Made by a program: the position numbers and the translations under genes
Notes under the pieces: model-generated
Seen by the model: the letters and a program-made list of their open reading frames with translations, nothing else
Told to the model about the DNA's origin: nothing
The model's database searches: none
DNA from: Magnetospirillum gryphiswaldense MSR-1 v2
Lineage (GTDB): Bacteria; Pseudomonadota; Alphaproteobacteria; Rhodospirillales; Magnetospirillaceae
Direction of reading: 5' to 3'
Length of the DNA stretch: 64,000 bases
Assembly: GCF_000513295.1 (NCBI RefSeq)
Contig: NC_023065.1
Location: forward strand, 2,402,501 to 2,466,500
Part shown: positions 27,367 to 35,546 of the stretch, one piece after another
Layout of the letters: every line of letters begins with the position of its first letter
Numbering within the stretch: position 1 is the first letter of the stretch

Positions 27367-28074
27367 TTGCGTGGGTGGTCGCCGATGGTCGGGATCGAAA
27401 AAGACTATTATGCCTTGGAGGAGGTCGAAGAACGCTGGGCTGTGCCCCAGCGCGATCTCGCCTATCTGGCTGAAAATGGCTTGTTGAAGGTCTCTGTTCG
27501 GCTCTACGGCGTTCGGGTCGAACTGGGATCATACGAACACACTGATGATGGTCAGTGCTTTAGCATTCCTGAAGAGTATGTATGGTTTCAGGGGCTGCGG
27601 GATTTACGCCCGCACGATGTCTACAAACTGTTCCATGAAGGTGAAGTTCATGTGCAGCACTTCGATGCGCCGCCCGAGCAGTATTGCGACGTTCTCCATC
27701 CAGAAGACGGCATTGTGATCAAGAAGGAAGAACTTGTAATTCGCAGGGAAGAGAGGGATCGAGCCGAATCGAAGCATGGTCTTGGAGGAACGCCACGGTC
27801 GACCGAGAGTGTGTTTTCCCATCGCAATGACTTCAGCGAGGTGACCCTGGGGGATCGGACCTACACCCTCTGTACTATCCAGGCAAAGGTGGTGCGGATC
27901 CTCCATGACGCCGCCACCACCGCATCCCCCTGGCGTTATGGAAAGTTGGTCTTGGCGGAGGCTGGCTCGTCCTGTACGCGGATGGCGGATCTGTTCAAGA
28001 CACAGCCGGAATGGCGCAAGTTGATTCAATCGGACCAGCGCGGCAAATACCGCATTAACATCAAGTTTTCCTAG
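27367..28074 (+). CDS. Phage-region protein of unknown function, divergent from repressor
   Basis: The 235-aa protein starts at TTG 27367, chosen because AAAGGAGG (27350-27357) is correctly spaced; an ATG at 27385 has none. The N-terminal 70 residues (YYALEEVEERWAVPQRDLAYLAENGLLKVSVRL) look like a DNA-binding helix-turn-helix. The rest contains an acidic middle and a C-terminal basic segment (GKYRINIKFS). Its position directly opposite the repressor is where an early regulator or replication gene would sit. A clear terminator follows the stop. I do not recognise the family beyond the HTH-like start. Confidence 0.65.
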   Translation: MRGWSPMVGIEKDYYALEEVEERWAVPQRDLAYLAENGLLKVSVRLYGVRVELGSYEHTDDGQCFSIPEEYVWFQGLRDLRPHDVYKLFHEGEVHVQHFDAPPEQYCDVLHPEDGIVIKKEELVIRREERDRAESKHGLGGTPRSTESVFSHRNDFSEVTLGDRTYTLCTIQAKVVRILHDAATTASPWRYGKLVLAEAGSSCTRMADLFKTQPEWRKLIQSDQRGKYRINIKFS

Positions 28075-28087
28075 GTCCCCCCTGCGA

Positions 28088-28110
28088 AAGCCCGGCTTGC
28101 CGGGCTTTTT
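28088..28110 (+). terminator. Rho-independent terminator
   Basis: Stem aagcccgg / ccgggctt with a 4-nt loop and a T5 tract, 13 bp after the stop at 28074. Confidence 0.85.
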
Positions 28111-28242
28111 GCATGTCTGGAACGGTCTTCGTCCCCCAGCCATCCCCCAGATCATCCCCTTAAGCTCCCCTGATTCATCCTAATTCGTCCCCTGATGGTC
28201 CATCGGCGGTCCCGACGACGGATTTCTGATCGGACGTCATCC

Positions 28243-28276
28243 TTCTCCTCGGTTTTCGAATGAAACCGAAGGAGAA
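28243..28276 (+). promoter_or_regulatory. Hairpin masking the ribosome-binding site of the HTH gene
   Basis: The arms ttctcctcggttt (28243-28255) and aaaccgaaggagaa (28263-28276) pair with one bulge. The right arm contains the GAAGGAGA ribosome-binding site of the gene starting at 28281. The structure would keep that gene poorly translated unless opened. The preceding stretch 28111-28242 holds several ATCCCC-type short repeats and no gene. Confidence 0.5.
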
Positions 28277-28280
28277 CTAG

Positions 28281-28556
28281 ATGGCAGTCAGGCATATGAA
28301 CCAGATCGAGCTTGCCGCTCGCTGGAACATTTCGCACCGCACCCTTGAGAGGTGGCGGTGGACGGGCGAAGGCCCGAAATTCCTCAAGATGGGCGGCCGG
28401 GTGGTGTACCGGCTGGAAGATATCGAAGCGTTCGAGGTGGAGCGGTCGCGCGACAGCACGACGGTGCGCGATGATCGCCGCCGAGACTCCGATCCGCACG
28501 CTGGTGCTGGACGAGCGGGGCTTCCTCGCCTGGATCGACCGGGCCGCGCCCGGTGA
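28281..28556 (+). CDS. Excisionase/MerR-like helix-turn-helix protein
   Basis: The 91-aa protein begins MAVRHMNQIELAARWNISHRTLERWRWTGEGP, followed by FLKMGGRVVYRLEDIEAFE. This is the winged helix-turn-helix of phage excisionase/AlpA-type regulators. The last about 30 residues overlap the next frame and are low-complexity Arg/Gly/Asp, so the functional part is residues 1 to about 57. The ribosome-binding site is inside a hairpin. It may control the downstream tail genes. Confidence 0.6.
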   Translation: MAVRHMNQIELAARWNISHRTLERWRWTGEGPKFLKMGGRVVYRLEDIEAFEVERSRDSTTVRDDRRRDSDPHAGAGRAGLPRLDRPGRAR

Positions 28557-28779
28557 GCGCGTCGCCTATCACGAAGGCCATCTCGTCTGTGACCGTGCCC
28601 CCCGGATTTCGCCGTTCGCGGAACCGGCGCGGTGCGAGTTGGACCGGGTCGCCGGTCTGGCCATGACCCTGGCCGATAACGGCCACCTGCTGCTGGCCCA
28701 GGGCCGCGTCGCCGAGGACCGGGTGGCCTATTTCGCCATCATGGCCACCCGGCGGACGGTGAAGGGAGGCCGGCAATGA
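28471..28779 (+). CDS. Phage-region hypothetical protein
   Basis: The 102-aa frame begins with ATG 28471 inside the 3' end of the HTH gene and overlaps the next gene's ATG by 4 nt (ATGA). It reads LVLDERGFLAWIDRAAPGERVAYHEGHLVCDRAP, then a helix-rich part (CELDRVAGLAMTLADNGHLLLAQGRVA). Tight coupling on both sides and regular codon use argue that it is real. No family was recognised. The ribosome-binding site is weak, consistent with translational coupling. Confidence 0.5.
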   Translation: MIAAETPIRTLVLDERGFLAWIDRAAPGERVAYHEGHLVCDRAPRISPFAEPARCELDRVAGLAMTLADNGHLLLAQGRVAEDRVAYFAIMATRRTVKGGRQ

Positions 28780-29644
28780 CCATCCCCAATCGTCCCCGTC
28801 TGGCCGATCTCGTCACCATGCCGGTCGGCGCGGTGACCGCTCTGCCCGCCGAAACCCTGGCGCTGCTCCAGGAGGAAGCCGACGAAGCCCTGCGTGCCGC
28901 CAAGACTGTCAAGGATTGGCTGGATGGTACGCTGGCGCTGAAATACGGCTCCCTGGCCGATCAGGACCGCGCCGTCGCCGGCAAGGACACTGGCACCGTC
29001 CGCTTCGCCGACGGACCGGTCACCATCGTCGCCGATCTGCCGAAGCGGGTGGAGTGGGATCAGTCCCGTCTTGCAGCCCTGGTGGAGCGTATCGCGGCAA
29101 ATGCCCAGGCAGCCAGATCGTCGGAAACCCATGCCGCCGCCAGTGCTTCAGCCCCGTCCGGCAATGCCGCTGCGGCCAATGCCAGCGCGGTCGCGGCGCA
29201 GGCATCCCGGCAAGCCTCGGAAAACGCTGCCGCCCAGGCGGAACAGGCCCGGACAGCCACGGTGGCGGCGAAAGCCGTCACCACGCAGGCAGCGATCGAT
29301 GCGGCAGCCTCGGCATCGGCGGCCAATGCCTCGCTAGCGCGACCGGCGCCAGCGAAGCCGCCTCCCGCTCGAGTGCGGAAGCGGCGAATTTGTCCGAGCA
29401 ACGGGCGGCGGCAGCCTCGGCTTTGGCCGTGGCCGCCGAGGCCAGTGCCACCGCGTCGGCAATTGTTGCGGCTCAGGCCGAAAACGATGGCGCCTTCTGG
29501 GCCGGACAGGCCGAGAGCTTCGCCGCGGCGGCGGAAGCGGCGGCCACCATCGTTGCCGATGCCACCGGGCTCGATCTGCAAACCTTGATCGTCTCCGCCC
29601 GCAGGGGCTCGGACTACCGGACGCTCGGCATCGAGTTGTTCTGA
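28776..29644 (+). pseudogene. Tail-fibre-like protein, split by a single-base frameshift
   Basis: The first frame (from ATG 28776) encodes a globular N-terminus (about 110 aa), then a long Ala/Ser-rich heptad-like stretch. At 29331-29334 the reading frame breaks. The Ala/Ser/Glu-rich coil resumes in another frame (GASEAASRSSAEAANLSEQ) and runs to a convincing C-terminus (YRTLGIELF) at 29644. One missing base at the TC-GCT junction would restore a single protein of about 289 aa. Coiled-coil, low-complexity composition and position before other tail-tip genes suggest a tail-fibre or fibre-adaptor role. The shift could also be a sequencing error. Confidence 0.6.
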
Positions 29645-29655
29645 AGGGAAGGCCC

Positions 29656-30066
29656 ATGACCACCCTTGCCCATTACCTGACGCTCAAATCCGCCCAGGAC
29701 AACGCCTTCGCCACCATCTCGGCCAAGCTCGACGATCCCAATCTGCGGATGGACGATTTCGCCCTGATGGTGAAGGCCATCGAGCTGATCGAGACCGTCC
29801 AGGACACCGATTCCTACGACGCCCTGCTGCGCAAGGTGGCGACCAAGGCCGCCGGGCTCTACGCCCCGGACTTAAGCGGCGAGGACATCCTCATGCTCAC
29901 CCGGGCTTCCAGGCTGGGCGACATCCCTCATGGCGGGGAAGAGCGGTGGATGCTGCTCAATCGCGACGAACGGAACATGGATGTCACCGGGGCCGTGATG
30001 GTCGGCGAGCGCAGCCTGGAATCCTTCGGCGATTGCGGCCTCGAAACCTTCTACGCGGAGACCTGA
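29656..30066 (+). CDS. Phage-region hypothetical protein
   Basis: The 136-aa protein starts 12 bp after the previous gene, with a GAAGG ribosome-binding site. It is acidic and predicted helical in its first half (LAHYLTLKSAQDNAFATISAKL) and ends with a beta-rich part (GERSLESFGDCGLETFYAET). Its place between a fibre-like gene and a DUF1833 gene fits a small tail accessory protein. Family not recognised. Confidence 0.6.
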   Translation: MTTLAHYLTLKSAQDNAFATISAKLDDPNLRMDDFALMVKAIELIETVQDTDSYDALLRKVATKAAGLYAPDLSGEDILMLTRASRLGDIPHGGEERWMLLNRDERNMDVTGAVMVGERSLESFGDCGLETFYAET

Positions 30067-30070
30067 TCCC

Positions 30071-30298
30071 ATGCCCCTGACCATCCCCCCGATCCCCAAC
30101 GCTGCTCCCTTCGTGGCGTTCTCCGACAATGTCGGCATCTTCAGCAATTCCAAGGCCCGCGAAATCCCGGCCCGGCTCAATGCCATCGCCCAGGCCCCGA
30201 AGGATCACGTCAACACGCTGTGGCTGCCCGTTCCCGTCACCCATGTGCGTGCCCGGCAAGGACAACCATGCCTGATCCGGCGTTGTCGCAGGCGCTGA
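30071..30298 (+). CDS. Phage-region hypothetical protein, possibly truncated
   Basis: The 75-aa frame starts with MPLTIPPIPNAAPFVAFSDNVG, an N-terminus of the style seen in tail-fibre proteins. After about residue 55 it degenerates into an Arg-rich tail that overlaps the next gene by 31 bp. The original protein was probably longer and has lost its C-terminal part by deletion. Confidence in a functional product is low. Confidence 0.4.
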   Translation: MPLTIPPIPNAAPFVAFSDNVGIFSNSKAREIPARLNAIAQAPKDHVNTLWLPVPVTHVRARQGQPCLIRRCRRR

Positions 30299-30792
30299 AG
30301 GAGGCGTTTGCATCGGCCCCGGCCGGAACGGTGATTCTCGATACGTTGGAGATCTGGCATCCAACCTTTGACGAGCCGATCCGGGTGGTCCGTGACCATG
30401 CCGATCTCACCGCCCGGCTGGAGGCCGGTGCGCCCCGCGATGGCGGTAAGCGGGTGACCTTCGCCGCGCTGGCTTTTGAGTTCTCGCCACCGCCGGTGGA
30501 TACCGCTCCAGTCCCGGAAATCACCGTCACCCTCGACAATGTCGGCAGCGACATCACCGACGCCCTGGAAGGGGCCGCCGTCAGCCAGCAGGTGATTGAG
30601 ATCACCTGGCGGCCCTATCTCTCCACCGACCTCAACGGCCCCCATATGGACCCGCCCATCACCATGACCCTGACCGATGTCGAGGCCGACACCATGAGGG
30701 TAACGGGGCGTGCCCGCATGCTGGACGCGGGCAACAAGTCCTTCCCATCCATCACCTACACCGCCCGGCGCTTTCCCGGTCTGGCGCGGTGA
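30268..30792 (+). CDS. DUF1833-family phage tail protein
   Basis: The 174-aa protein (ATG 30268 with AAGGA upstream) begins PALSQALKEAFASAPAGTVILDTLEIWHPTF and continues with the paired beta-strand pattern of DUF1833 tail proteins (TFAALAFEFSPPPVDTAPVPEITVTLDNVG...). Members sit just before the NlpC/P60 peptidase and the host-specificity protein in siphophage tail-tip modules. That is also the order here once the inserted toxin-antitoxin pair is ignored. Confidence 0.78.
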   Translation: MPDPALSQALKEAFASAPAGTVILDTLEIWHPTFDEPIRVVRDHADLTARLEAGAPRDGGKRVTFAALAFEFSPPPVDTAPVPEITVTLDNVGSDITDALEGAAVSQQVIEITWRPYLSTDLNGPHMDPPITMTLTDVEADTMRVTGRARMLDAGNKSFPSITYTARRFPGLAR

Positions 30793-30798
30793 TGACGG

Positions 30799-31212
30799 CT
30801 ATGCCTCCCAGGGATTGAGGATATCGACGCCGGCCGCCGCGAAGTCGGCGACGTTGCGGGTTACCACGGTGAGCCGGTGCTTCAGGGCGGTGGCGGCGAT
30901 CAGGCTGTCGATGGCTGGCAGCGGTTGTTTGATCCGTGCGGTCAGGCGGCCCCATTCGTCGGCGACAGCGGCATCGACCGGCAGCACGCGGCTCTCGAAC
31001 CAGTCGGGTAACTCGATCTCCAGCCAGGCGATGATCCGGCCGCGCCGCCGCCCATCCGCCAGTTTCTCGGCACCCCGGCGGATTTCACCCAGGGTCAGGG
31101 CGCTGATGAATAGTGCCTCCTGCGGCACCGTCTCGAACCACTCCGCCACCTGTGGCGCCGGGACGGGCCGGATCAGCTCCGACAGGGCGCAGGTATCGAC
31201 CAGATAGCTCAC
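30799..31212 (-). CDS. vapC: VapC-like PIN-domain toxin
   Basis: The 137-aa protein starts at GTG 31212 (VSYLVDTCALSELI). PIN-domain acidic residues are in place: Asp in LVDTC, Glu in LGEIRRG, and Asp in AIDSLIAATA, with the NVADF C-terminal motif. It should be an RNase held inactive by the antitoxin encoded just upstream; the genes overlap by 3 nt (GTGA). The pair sits on the strand opposite the tail genes, 6 bp from the end of the DUF1833 gene, like a moron cassette. Confidence 0.85.
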   Translation of the reverse strand: MSYLVDTCALSELIRPVPAPQVAEWFETVPQEALFISALTLGEIRRGAEKLADGRRRGRIIAWLEIELPDWFESRVLPVDAAVADEWGRLTARIKQPLPAIDSLIAATALKHRLTVVTRNVADFAAAGVDILNPWEA

Positions 31213-31457
31213 AACTCGATGTTCCGCGACGGCGAGCGGTCGCGCTCGATATCGAGGTCCACGCCGGACAGCGGCGACGACCGCAGGAATTCCACCAGCG
31301 ACGGCTTGCGCCCCTTCAGCCGTTCGTACTCGTCCTGGGACATCACCACCGCCGTGGTGCGGCCGCGAACGGTGATCGCCTGCGGGCCTTCGGCTGCGGC
31401 GCTGCGCAGCAGCTCGCTGAACCGGGCCTTGGCGTCCTGAACCTGCCACGCGTGCAT
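31209..31457 (-). CDS. Phd/YefM-type antitoxin
   Basis: The 82-aa protein starts at ATG 31457 (MHAWQVQDAKARFSELLRSA), preceded by CAGGAG at good spacing; the frame is open further upstream but without a ribosome-binding site. The N-terminal half is the Phd/YefM DNA-binding fold (PQAITVRGRTTAVVMSQDEYERLKG). The C-terminal tail (LDLDIERDRSPSRNIEL) is the toxin-binding part. It is coupled to the PIN toxin gene and likely autoregulates the pair. Confidence 0.85.
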   Translation of the reverse strand: MHAWQVQDAKARFSELLRSAAAEGPQAITVRGRTTAVVMSQDEYERLKGRKPSLVEFLRSSPLSGVDLDIERDRSPSRNIEL

Positions 31458-31498
31458 GGGCGTCTCCTGACCATTCTGACCAGATGAGGATAGCAACA

Positions 31499-31933
31499 AT
31501 GACCCGCGAATGCCAGTCGCCGGTTGGTGGCCCCCATTGGGCCATCGCCTTGATCGGCCTGCCGTGGTCCGTCCACGGCAGCGGGCCGGACCTGTTCAAT
31601 TGCTGGGAATTCGTCCGCATGGTCCAAGCCGAGCATTTCGGCCGCCTGCTACCCGAGATCGGCAATCCCGAAGACATGCTGGTCATGGGCCGGACCTTCC
31701 GCGACCACCCCGAGCGGCAACGCTGGGCCAAGGTTGATCCGCCTGTGGAAGGCGATTGCGTGCTGTTGCGCCGGTCCCGCCATCCCATCCATGTGGGAAT
31801 CTGGCTCGACGCGGATGGCGGCGGCGTCCTGCATTGCGCCGAGGGCGCCGGGGTGGTGTTCCAGCGTTCGGACGCGCTCAAGCTCAACGGCTGGGCCATC
31901 GAAGGATTCTACCGGTTCATTGGCGGCCAGTGA
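31499..31933 (+). CDS. NlpC/P60-type phage tail peptidase
   Basis: The 144-aa protein starts at ATG 31499 (GAGGA at 31485-31489). The catalytic Cys is residue 35 in DLFNCWEFVR and the His is residue 98 in RHPIHVGIWL. This is the layout of lambda gpK-like/NlpC-P60 tail-tip peptidases that open the cell wall during DNA injection. Its stop overlaps the start of the next gene (TGATG), the usual arrangement with the host-specificity protein. Confidence 0.82.
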   Translation: MTRECQSPVGGPHWAIALIGLPWSVHGSGPDLFNCWEFVRMVQAEHFGRLLPEIGNPEDMLVMGRTFRDHPERQRWAKVDPPVEGDCVLLRRSRHPIHVGIWLDADGGGVLHCAEGAGVVFQRSDALKLNGWAIEGFYRFIGGQ

Positions 31934-34233
31934 TGACCGCCTCCATCGTCATCGTCACCAATCCGTTCGAGCCGGTGGCCAGCCGCTCGGTTCATGCGGT
32001 GGAATCCGGGATCACGCTGGGCGGCCTGTTGCAGGCTTGCGGCATCGCCGAGGATTGCTGGTCCGACGGGCCGGAAATCCTGATCGGCGGCATGACGGTG
32101 CCGGTCGGCATTTATGCCGTCCGGGCCATCGTGGACGGCGAGGTCGTCACCGTCATTCGCTGGCCCCAGGGCGGCGGGGGTGGTGGCGGGGGCGGCAAGA
32201 ACCCCATGCGGATCGTACTCACCATCGCGGTGATGGTGGCCGCCATCTATCTGGGCCCCATGGCGGCGGTGGCCATGGGCTACACCGCCGCCGGCAGCGC
32301 CGCCGCCATGGCCACCGCCGGAATCGCCCTGGCCGGTTCGATGCTGATCAATACGGTGATCCCGGCCCCCAAGCCGTCCATGCCGTCGCTCAACTGGGGC
32401 GGCAGCGGCAGCGCCCCGGCCCCCAGCCCGACCTATTCGATCCAGGCTCAGGGCAATCAGGGGCGCTTGGGCCAGCCGATCCCGGTGATCTATGGCCGCC
32501 ATCTGATCTATCCCGATCTGGCCTCGGAGCCTTACCAGGATTACGTCGGCGGCGAGCAGTACCTCTACCAGCTTCACGTCATCGGCCAGGGCGAGTATGC
32601 GGTCGAGCAGATCCGTATTGAGGACACCCCGATTTCCTCCTTCGAGGAGGTCCAGACCGAAACCGTTCCTCCCGGCAGCCGGGTCACCCTGTTCGAGCCG
32701 GATGTGGTCACCGCCGCCGAGGTGGCGGGCCAGGAACTGGTGGCGCCCAATCTGGTGCAATCGGGCGACGACGGATATATCGGCCCGTTTACCGCCAACC
32801 CGGTCGATACCACGGCGGGGGCGCTGGGCATCGACGTGGTGATGCCGCGTGGCCTCTATTACGCCAATGACGGCGGCAGTCTCGATAGCCGTACCGTCCA
32901 GTGGCAGGTCGAAGCACGGGCCATCGATGCCGAGGGCGGAGCCATCGGCGGCTGGGCGGTTCTGGCGCAGCCGTCGCATACCGCCGCCACCAACAGCACC
33001 ATCCGTCTGTCCTTCCGCTATTCGGTCAGTCCGGGCCGTTACGAGGTCCGCCTCAAGCGTCTCGACACCAAGGACACCGCCGAACGTACCGGTCATGAAA
33101 TCCGCTGGGGCGCTCTGCGCGCCTATTTGACCGGCCAGCCCGATTTCGGCGCCGTCACCTTGCTGGCGGTCAAGATGCGGGCCACCGACAATCTGAGCCA
33201 GCGCTCCAGCCGCATGATCAACGTCATCGCCACCCGCAAGCTGCCTGTGTGGTCGGCGACCGGTGGCTGGTCGGCGCCGCAGCCGACCCGTTCCATCGCC
33301 TGGGCCTTCGCCGATGCCTGCAAGGCGGAGTATGGCGCCAAGCTGGCCGACAGCCGCATCGACCTCAAGACGCTGGTCACCCTGGATGCCGTTTGGGCTG
33401 CCCGTGGCGATTCCTTCGACGCGGTGTTCGACACCAGCATGACAGTGTGGGAGGCCCTGACCCGTATCGCTCGCTGCGGCAGGGCCGTGCCCATCCAGCA
33501 GGGCGGTATCGTCCGCATCATCCGCGACGCGCCGCAGACCATGCCGGTGGCGATGTTCGGGCCGCGCAACATCGTCAGGGGCTCGTTCAAGATCAAATAC
33601 GTCATGCCCGGCGACGACACCGCCGACGCCGTGACGGTGGAGTATTTCTCGTCGCGGACCTGGAAGCCCGACGAGACCACGGCGAAGCTGCCCGACAGCC
33701 AGGGCGACAATCCCGCCAAGGTCAATCTGTTCGGCTGCACCGCCAAGGACCATGCCCAGCGGGAAGGTCTCTACATCGCCGCCAACAACCGCTATCGCCG
33801 TCGCATGGTCACCTTCCGCACCGAGTTGGAGGGCATGATCCCGACCTATGGCGATCTGGTCGCCATCACCCACGACATGCCCCGCTGGGGCCAGGGCGGT
33901 GAGGTGATCGGCCACCAGGGCGACGTTCTGGCCTTGTCCGAGCCGGTGGAATGGACCGAGGGCGCCACCCATTACCTGGCACTGCGCCGCCGCGACGGTG
34001 GGCTGGCCGGGCCGTTCCGGGTCGAGGCGGTGGCCGATGCACCCACCATGGTGCGTCTCGCCGAACCGCTGAGCGTCACGCCCTATACCGGCGGCTCCGA
34101 GGAGCGGACGTATTTCAGCTTCGGTCCCGGCCAAGCCTGGGCGCAATCCGCCCGCGTGCTGGCCATCCGTCCCCGCGCCGAGCAGGTCGAAATCTCCGCC
34201 GTCGCCGAGGATGCGCGGGTGCATGTGAATTAG
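31933..34233 (+). CDS. Tail-tip host-specificity protein (TipJ/gpJ-like)
   Basis: The 766-aa protein begins with a short ubiquitin-like/gpI-style domain (about 1-80). A Gly run and hydrophobic helices follow (VLTIAVMVAAIYLGPMAAVAMG, about 90-140). Then comes the TipJ core, starting with GRLGQPIPVIYGRHLIYPDLASEPY. The middle contains a fibronectin-like region and the DUF/phage-tail domain with WEALTRIARCGRAVPIQQGG. It forms the baseplate hub and contacts the receptor. Length is shorter than gpJ of lambda (1132 aa) but in the range of alphaproteobacterial homologues. Fusion of a gpI-like N-terminus is notable. Confidence 0.82.
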   Translation: MTASIVIVTNPFEPVASRSVHAVESGITLGGLLQACGIAEDCWSDGPEILIGGMTVPVGIYAVRAIVDGEVVTVIRWPQGGGGGGGGGKNPMRIVLTIAVMVAAIYLGPMAAVAMGYTAAGSAAAMATAGIALAGSMLINTVIPAPKPSMPSLNWGGSGSAPAPSPTYSIQAQGNQGRLGQPIPVIYGRHLIYPDLASEPYQDYVGGEQYLYQLHVIGQGEYAVEQIRIEDTPISSFEEVQTETVPPGSRVTLFEPDVVTAAEVAGQELVAPNLVQSGDDGYIGPFTANPVDTTAGALGIDVVMPRGLYYANDGGSLDSRTVQWQVEARAIDAEGGAIGGWAVLAQPSHTAATNSTIRLSFRYSVSPGRYEVRLKRLDTKDTAERTGHEIRWGALRAYLTGQPDFGAVTLLAVKMRATDNLSQRSSRMINVIATRKLPVWSATGGWSAPQPTRSIAWAFADACKAEYGAKLADSRIDLKTLVTLDAVWAARGDSFDAVFDTSMTVWEALTRIARCGRAVPIQQGGIVRIIRDAPQTMPVAMFGPRNIVRGSFKIKYVMPGDDTADAVTVEYFSSRTWKPDETTAKLPDSQGDNPAKVNLFGCTAKDHAQREGLYIAANNRYRRRMVTFRTELEGMIPTYGDLVAITHDMPRWGQGGEVIGHQGDVLALSEPVEWTEGATHYLALRRRDGGLAGPFRVEAVADAPTMVRLAEPLSVTPYTGGSEERTYFSFGPGQAWAQSARVLAIRPRAEQVEISAVAEDARVHVN

Positions 34234-34296
34234 CCGATTTCATTTCCCGCCCACACAGCCGCCCCACCGGGCGGCATTTTTCGTTGGAGCATTGCC

Positions 34297-34734
34297 ATGA
34301 CCAAGACCTGCGCCGTGCCGCGCGGCATCCGCCTGAACAATCCTGGCAACATCAAGGAATCCCCCGGCGACAAGACCCAATGGCAGGGCGAGTGCGCCAC
34401 CGACGACGATCCGGTGTTCGAGGAATTCGTCAGTCCCGAAGCCGGTATCCGGGCGCTGGCCCGCATCCTGCTCGGCTACCAGCGCCGCTATGGCCTGAAC
34501 ACCATCGCCGGCATCATCAATCGCTGGGCACCGGGCTGCGAGAACGACACCGGCTCCTATATCGCCCATGTCGCCTCCCGCCTGGGGGTAACGCCCGATC
34601 AGGCCATCGACCTGACCAAGGCCGACACCATGGCCGGACTGGTCGAAGCCATCATCCGCCATGAAAACGGCCAGCAGCCCTACGCCAGAGAGGTGATCCT
34701 GGCCGGAATTGGCATGGGGCTGGGGAGCGCCTGA
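34297..34734 (+). CDS. Structural protein P5-like lytic/virion protein
   Basis: The 145-aa protein starts RGIRLNNPGNIKESPGDKTQWQGE and continues with FVSPEAGIRALARILLGYQRRYGLNTIAGIINRWAP. This is the conserved opening of phage P5-like proteins, associated with peptidoglycan processing or virion structure. It directly precedes the holin gene (2 bp gap), so it plausibly forms the lysis pair with it. Confidence 0.75.
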   Translation: MTKTCAVPRGIRLNNPGNIKESPGDKTQWQGECATDDDPVFEEFVSPEAGIRALARILLGYQRRYGLNTIAGIINRWAPGCENDTGSYIAHVASRLGVTPDQAIDLTKADTMAGLVEAIIRHENGQQPYAREVILAGIGMGLGSA

Positions 34735-34736
34735 TC

Positions 34737-35336
34737 ATGAATCTGCTCGATCTCCTCGGCGATGCTGCCGCCATCGCCGCCAATCCCATCGCTGGGCTGG
34801 CCAAGGTAGCGCTGGATGTGGTGCCGGACATCGCCAGCCTGTTCGGTGACGATGCCGAGAAGGCGGTCGGCAAACTGGCCGACACCGTCCGCGCCATCAC
34901 CGGTACCGACGATCCCGACAAGGCCCGCGAGGCGCTGGCCGACCCTAATCTGGTGTTCCAGCTTCGCTCCCAGGCGCAAGGATTCGCCCATGCCGAACGC
35001 ATGCAGCAGATGACCTGGGCCATTACCACACTGACGGCCACCCTGGTCGACCGCCAGAACACCCGTGCCAGGGACAGCGAGTTCATCAAAGCAGGCAGGG
35101 GCAACACTCGCGCCAATGTCCTGCTAGTCACCGCTGGACTCGGCATCGTCGGCGGCATCGGCTTCATGGTGTTCGGCAACGTCGATGGCAACACCGCCGT
35201 TGGTGGCTGCATCATTTCCGTCGTCACCTTGCTGGCGGGAAAGTTCGCCACCGCCTTCGATTTCGAATTCGGTGGATCGGCGGATTCCGAGCAGACCCGC
35301 ACCTTGTTGGCGCAGGCCCCACCTATCGGCAAGTAG
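34737..35336 (+). CDS. 3TM-type holin (gene-transfer/phage release family)
   Basis: The 199-aa protein has an amphipathic N-terminal half and two clear hydrophobic helices near residues 122-142 (VLLVTAGLGIVGGIGFMVFG) and 150-168 (VGGCIISVVTLLAGKFAT). The pattern matches the Holin_3TM family named for gene-transfer-agent release. It is the last gene of the phage-like segment and is followed by a strong terminator. It should permeabilise the inner membrane for lysis. Confidence 0.75.
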   Translation: MNLLDLLGDAAAIAANPIAGLAKVALDVVPDIASLFGDDAEKAVGKLADTVRAITGTDDPDKAREALADPNLVFQLRSQAQGFAHAERMQQMTWAITTLTATLVDRQNTRARDSEFIKAGRGNTRANVLLVTAGLGIVGGIGFMVFGNVDGNTAVGGCIISVVTLLAGKFATAFDFEFGGSADSEQTRTLLAQAPPIGK

Positions 35337-35356
35337 CCCACACTTCCATCCAACTG

Positions 35357-35403
35357 ACGCGGCCGACCGGGGGAGTCCTCTTCCTGGTCGGCCGCGTTTT
35401 GCG
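35357..35403 (+). terminator. Strong terminator closing the prophage-like segment
   Basis: A 12-bp perfect stem acgcggccgacc (35357-35368) / ggtcggccgcgt (35386-35397) followed by TTTT, 20 bp after the holin stop. The next stretch up to 35546 contains no convincing gene. Confidence 0.85.
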
Positions 35404-35546
35404 TTTGTGGCCTGCGATAAGGCAGGTCAGTGGTGGGCTCAGGTCAGGGTCGCTGCCGTCCCCACCGCCGATCTTGATCCGCACCTCGTACGGCGTCTCC
35501 ATCGGTCCCCGCGATTCAAGGGGCCGGGTCCCCTGATCAACTTGCT

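Noticed and set aside
28111-28200. Repeated ATCCCC-type units that could be a CRISPR or attachment site
   Set aside because: Units are too short and irregular for a CRISPR, and no second copy of the stretch was found to act as an att site.
35323-35502. A 59-codon minus-strand frame starting METPYEVRIKIGGGDG after the holin gene
   Set aside because: It runs through the phage terminator stem and into the antisense of the holin gene; no ribosome-binding site and no recognised family.
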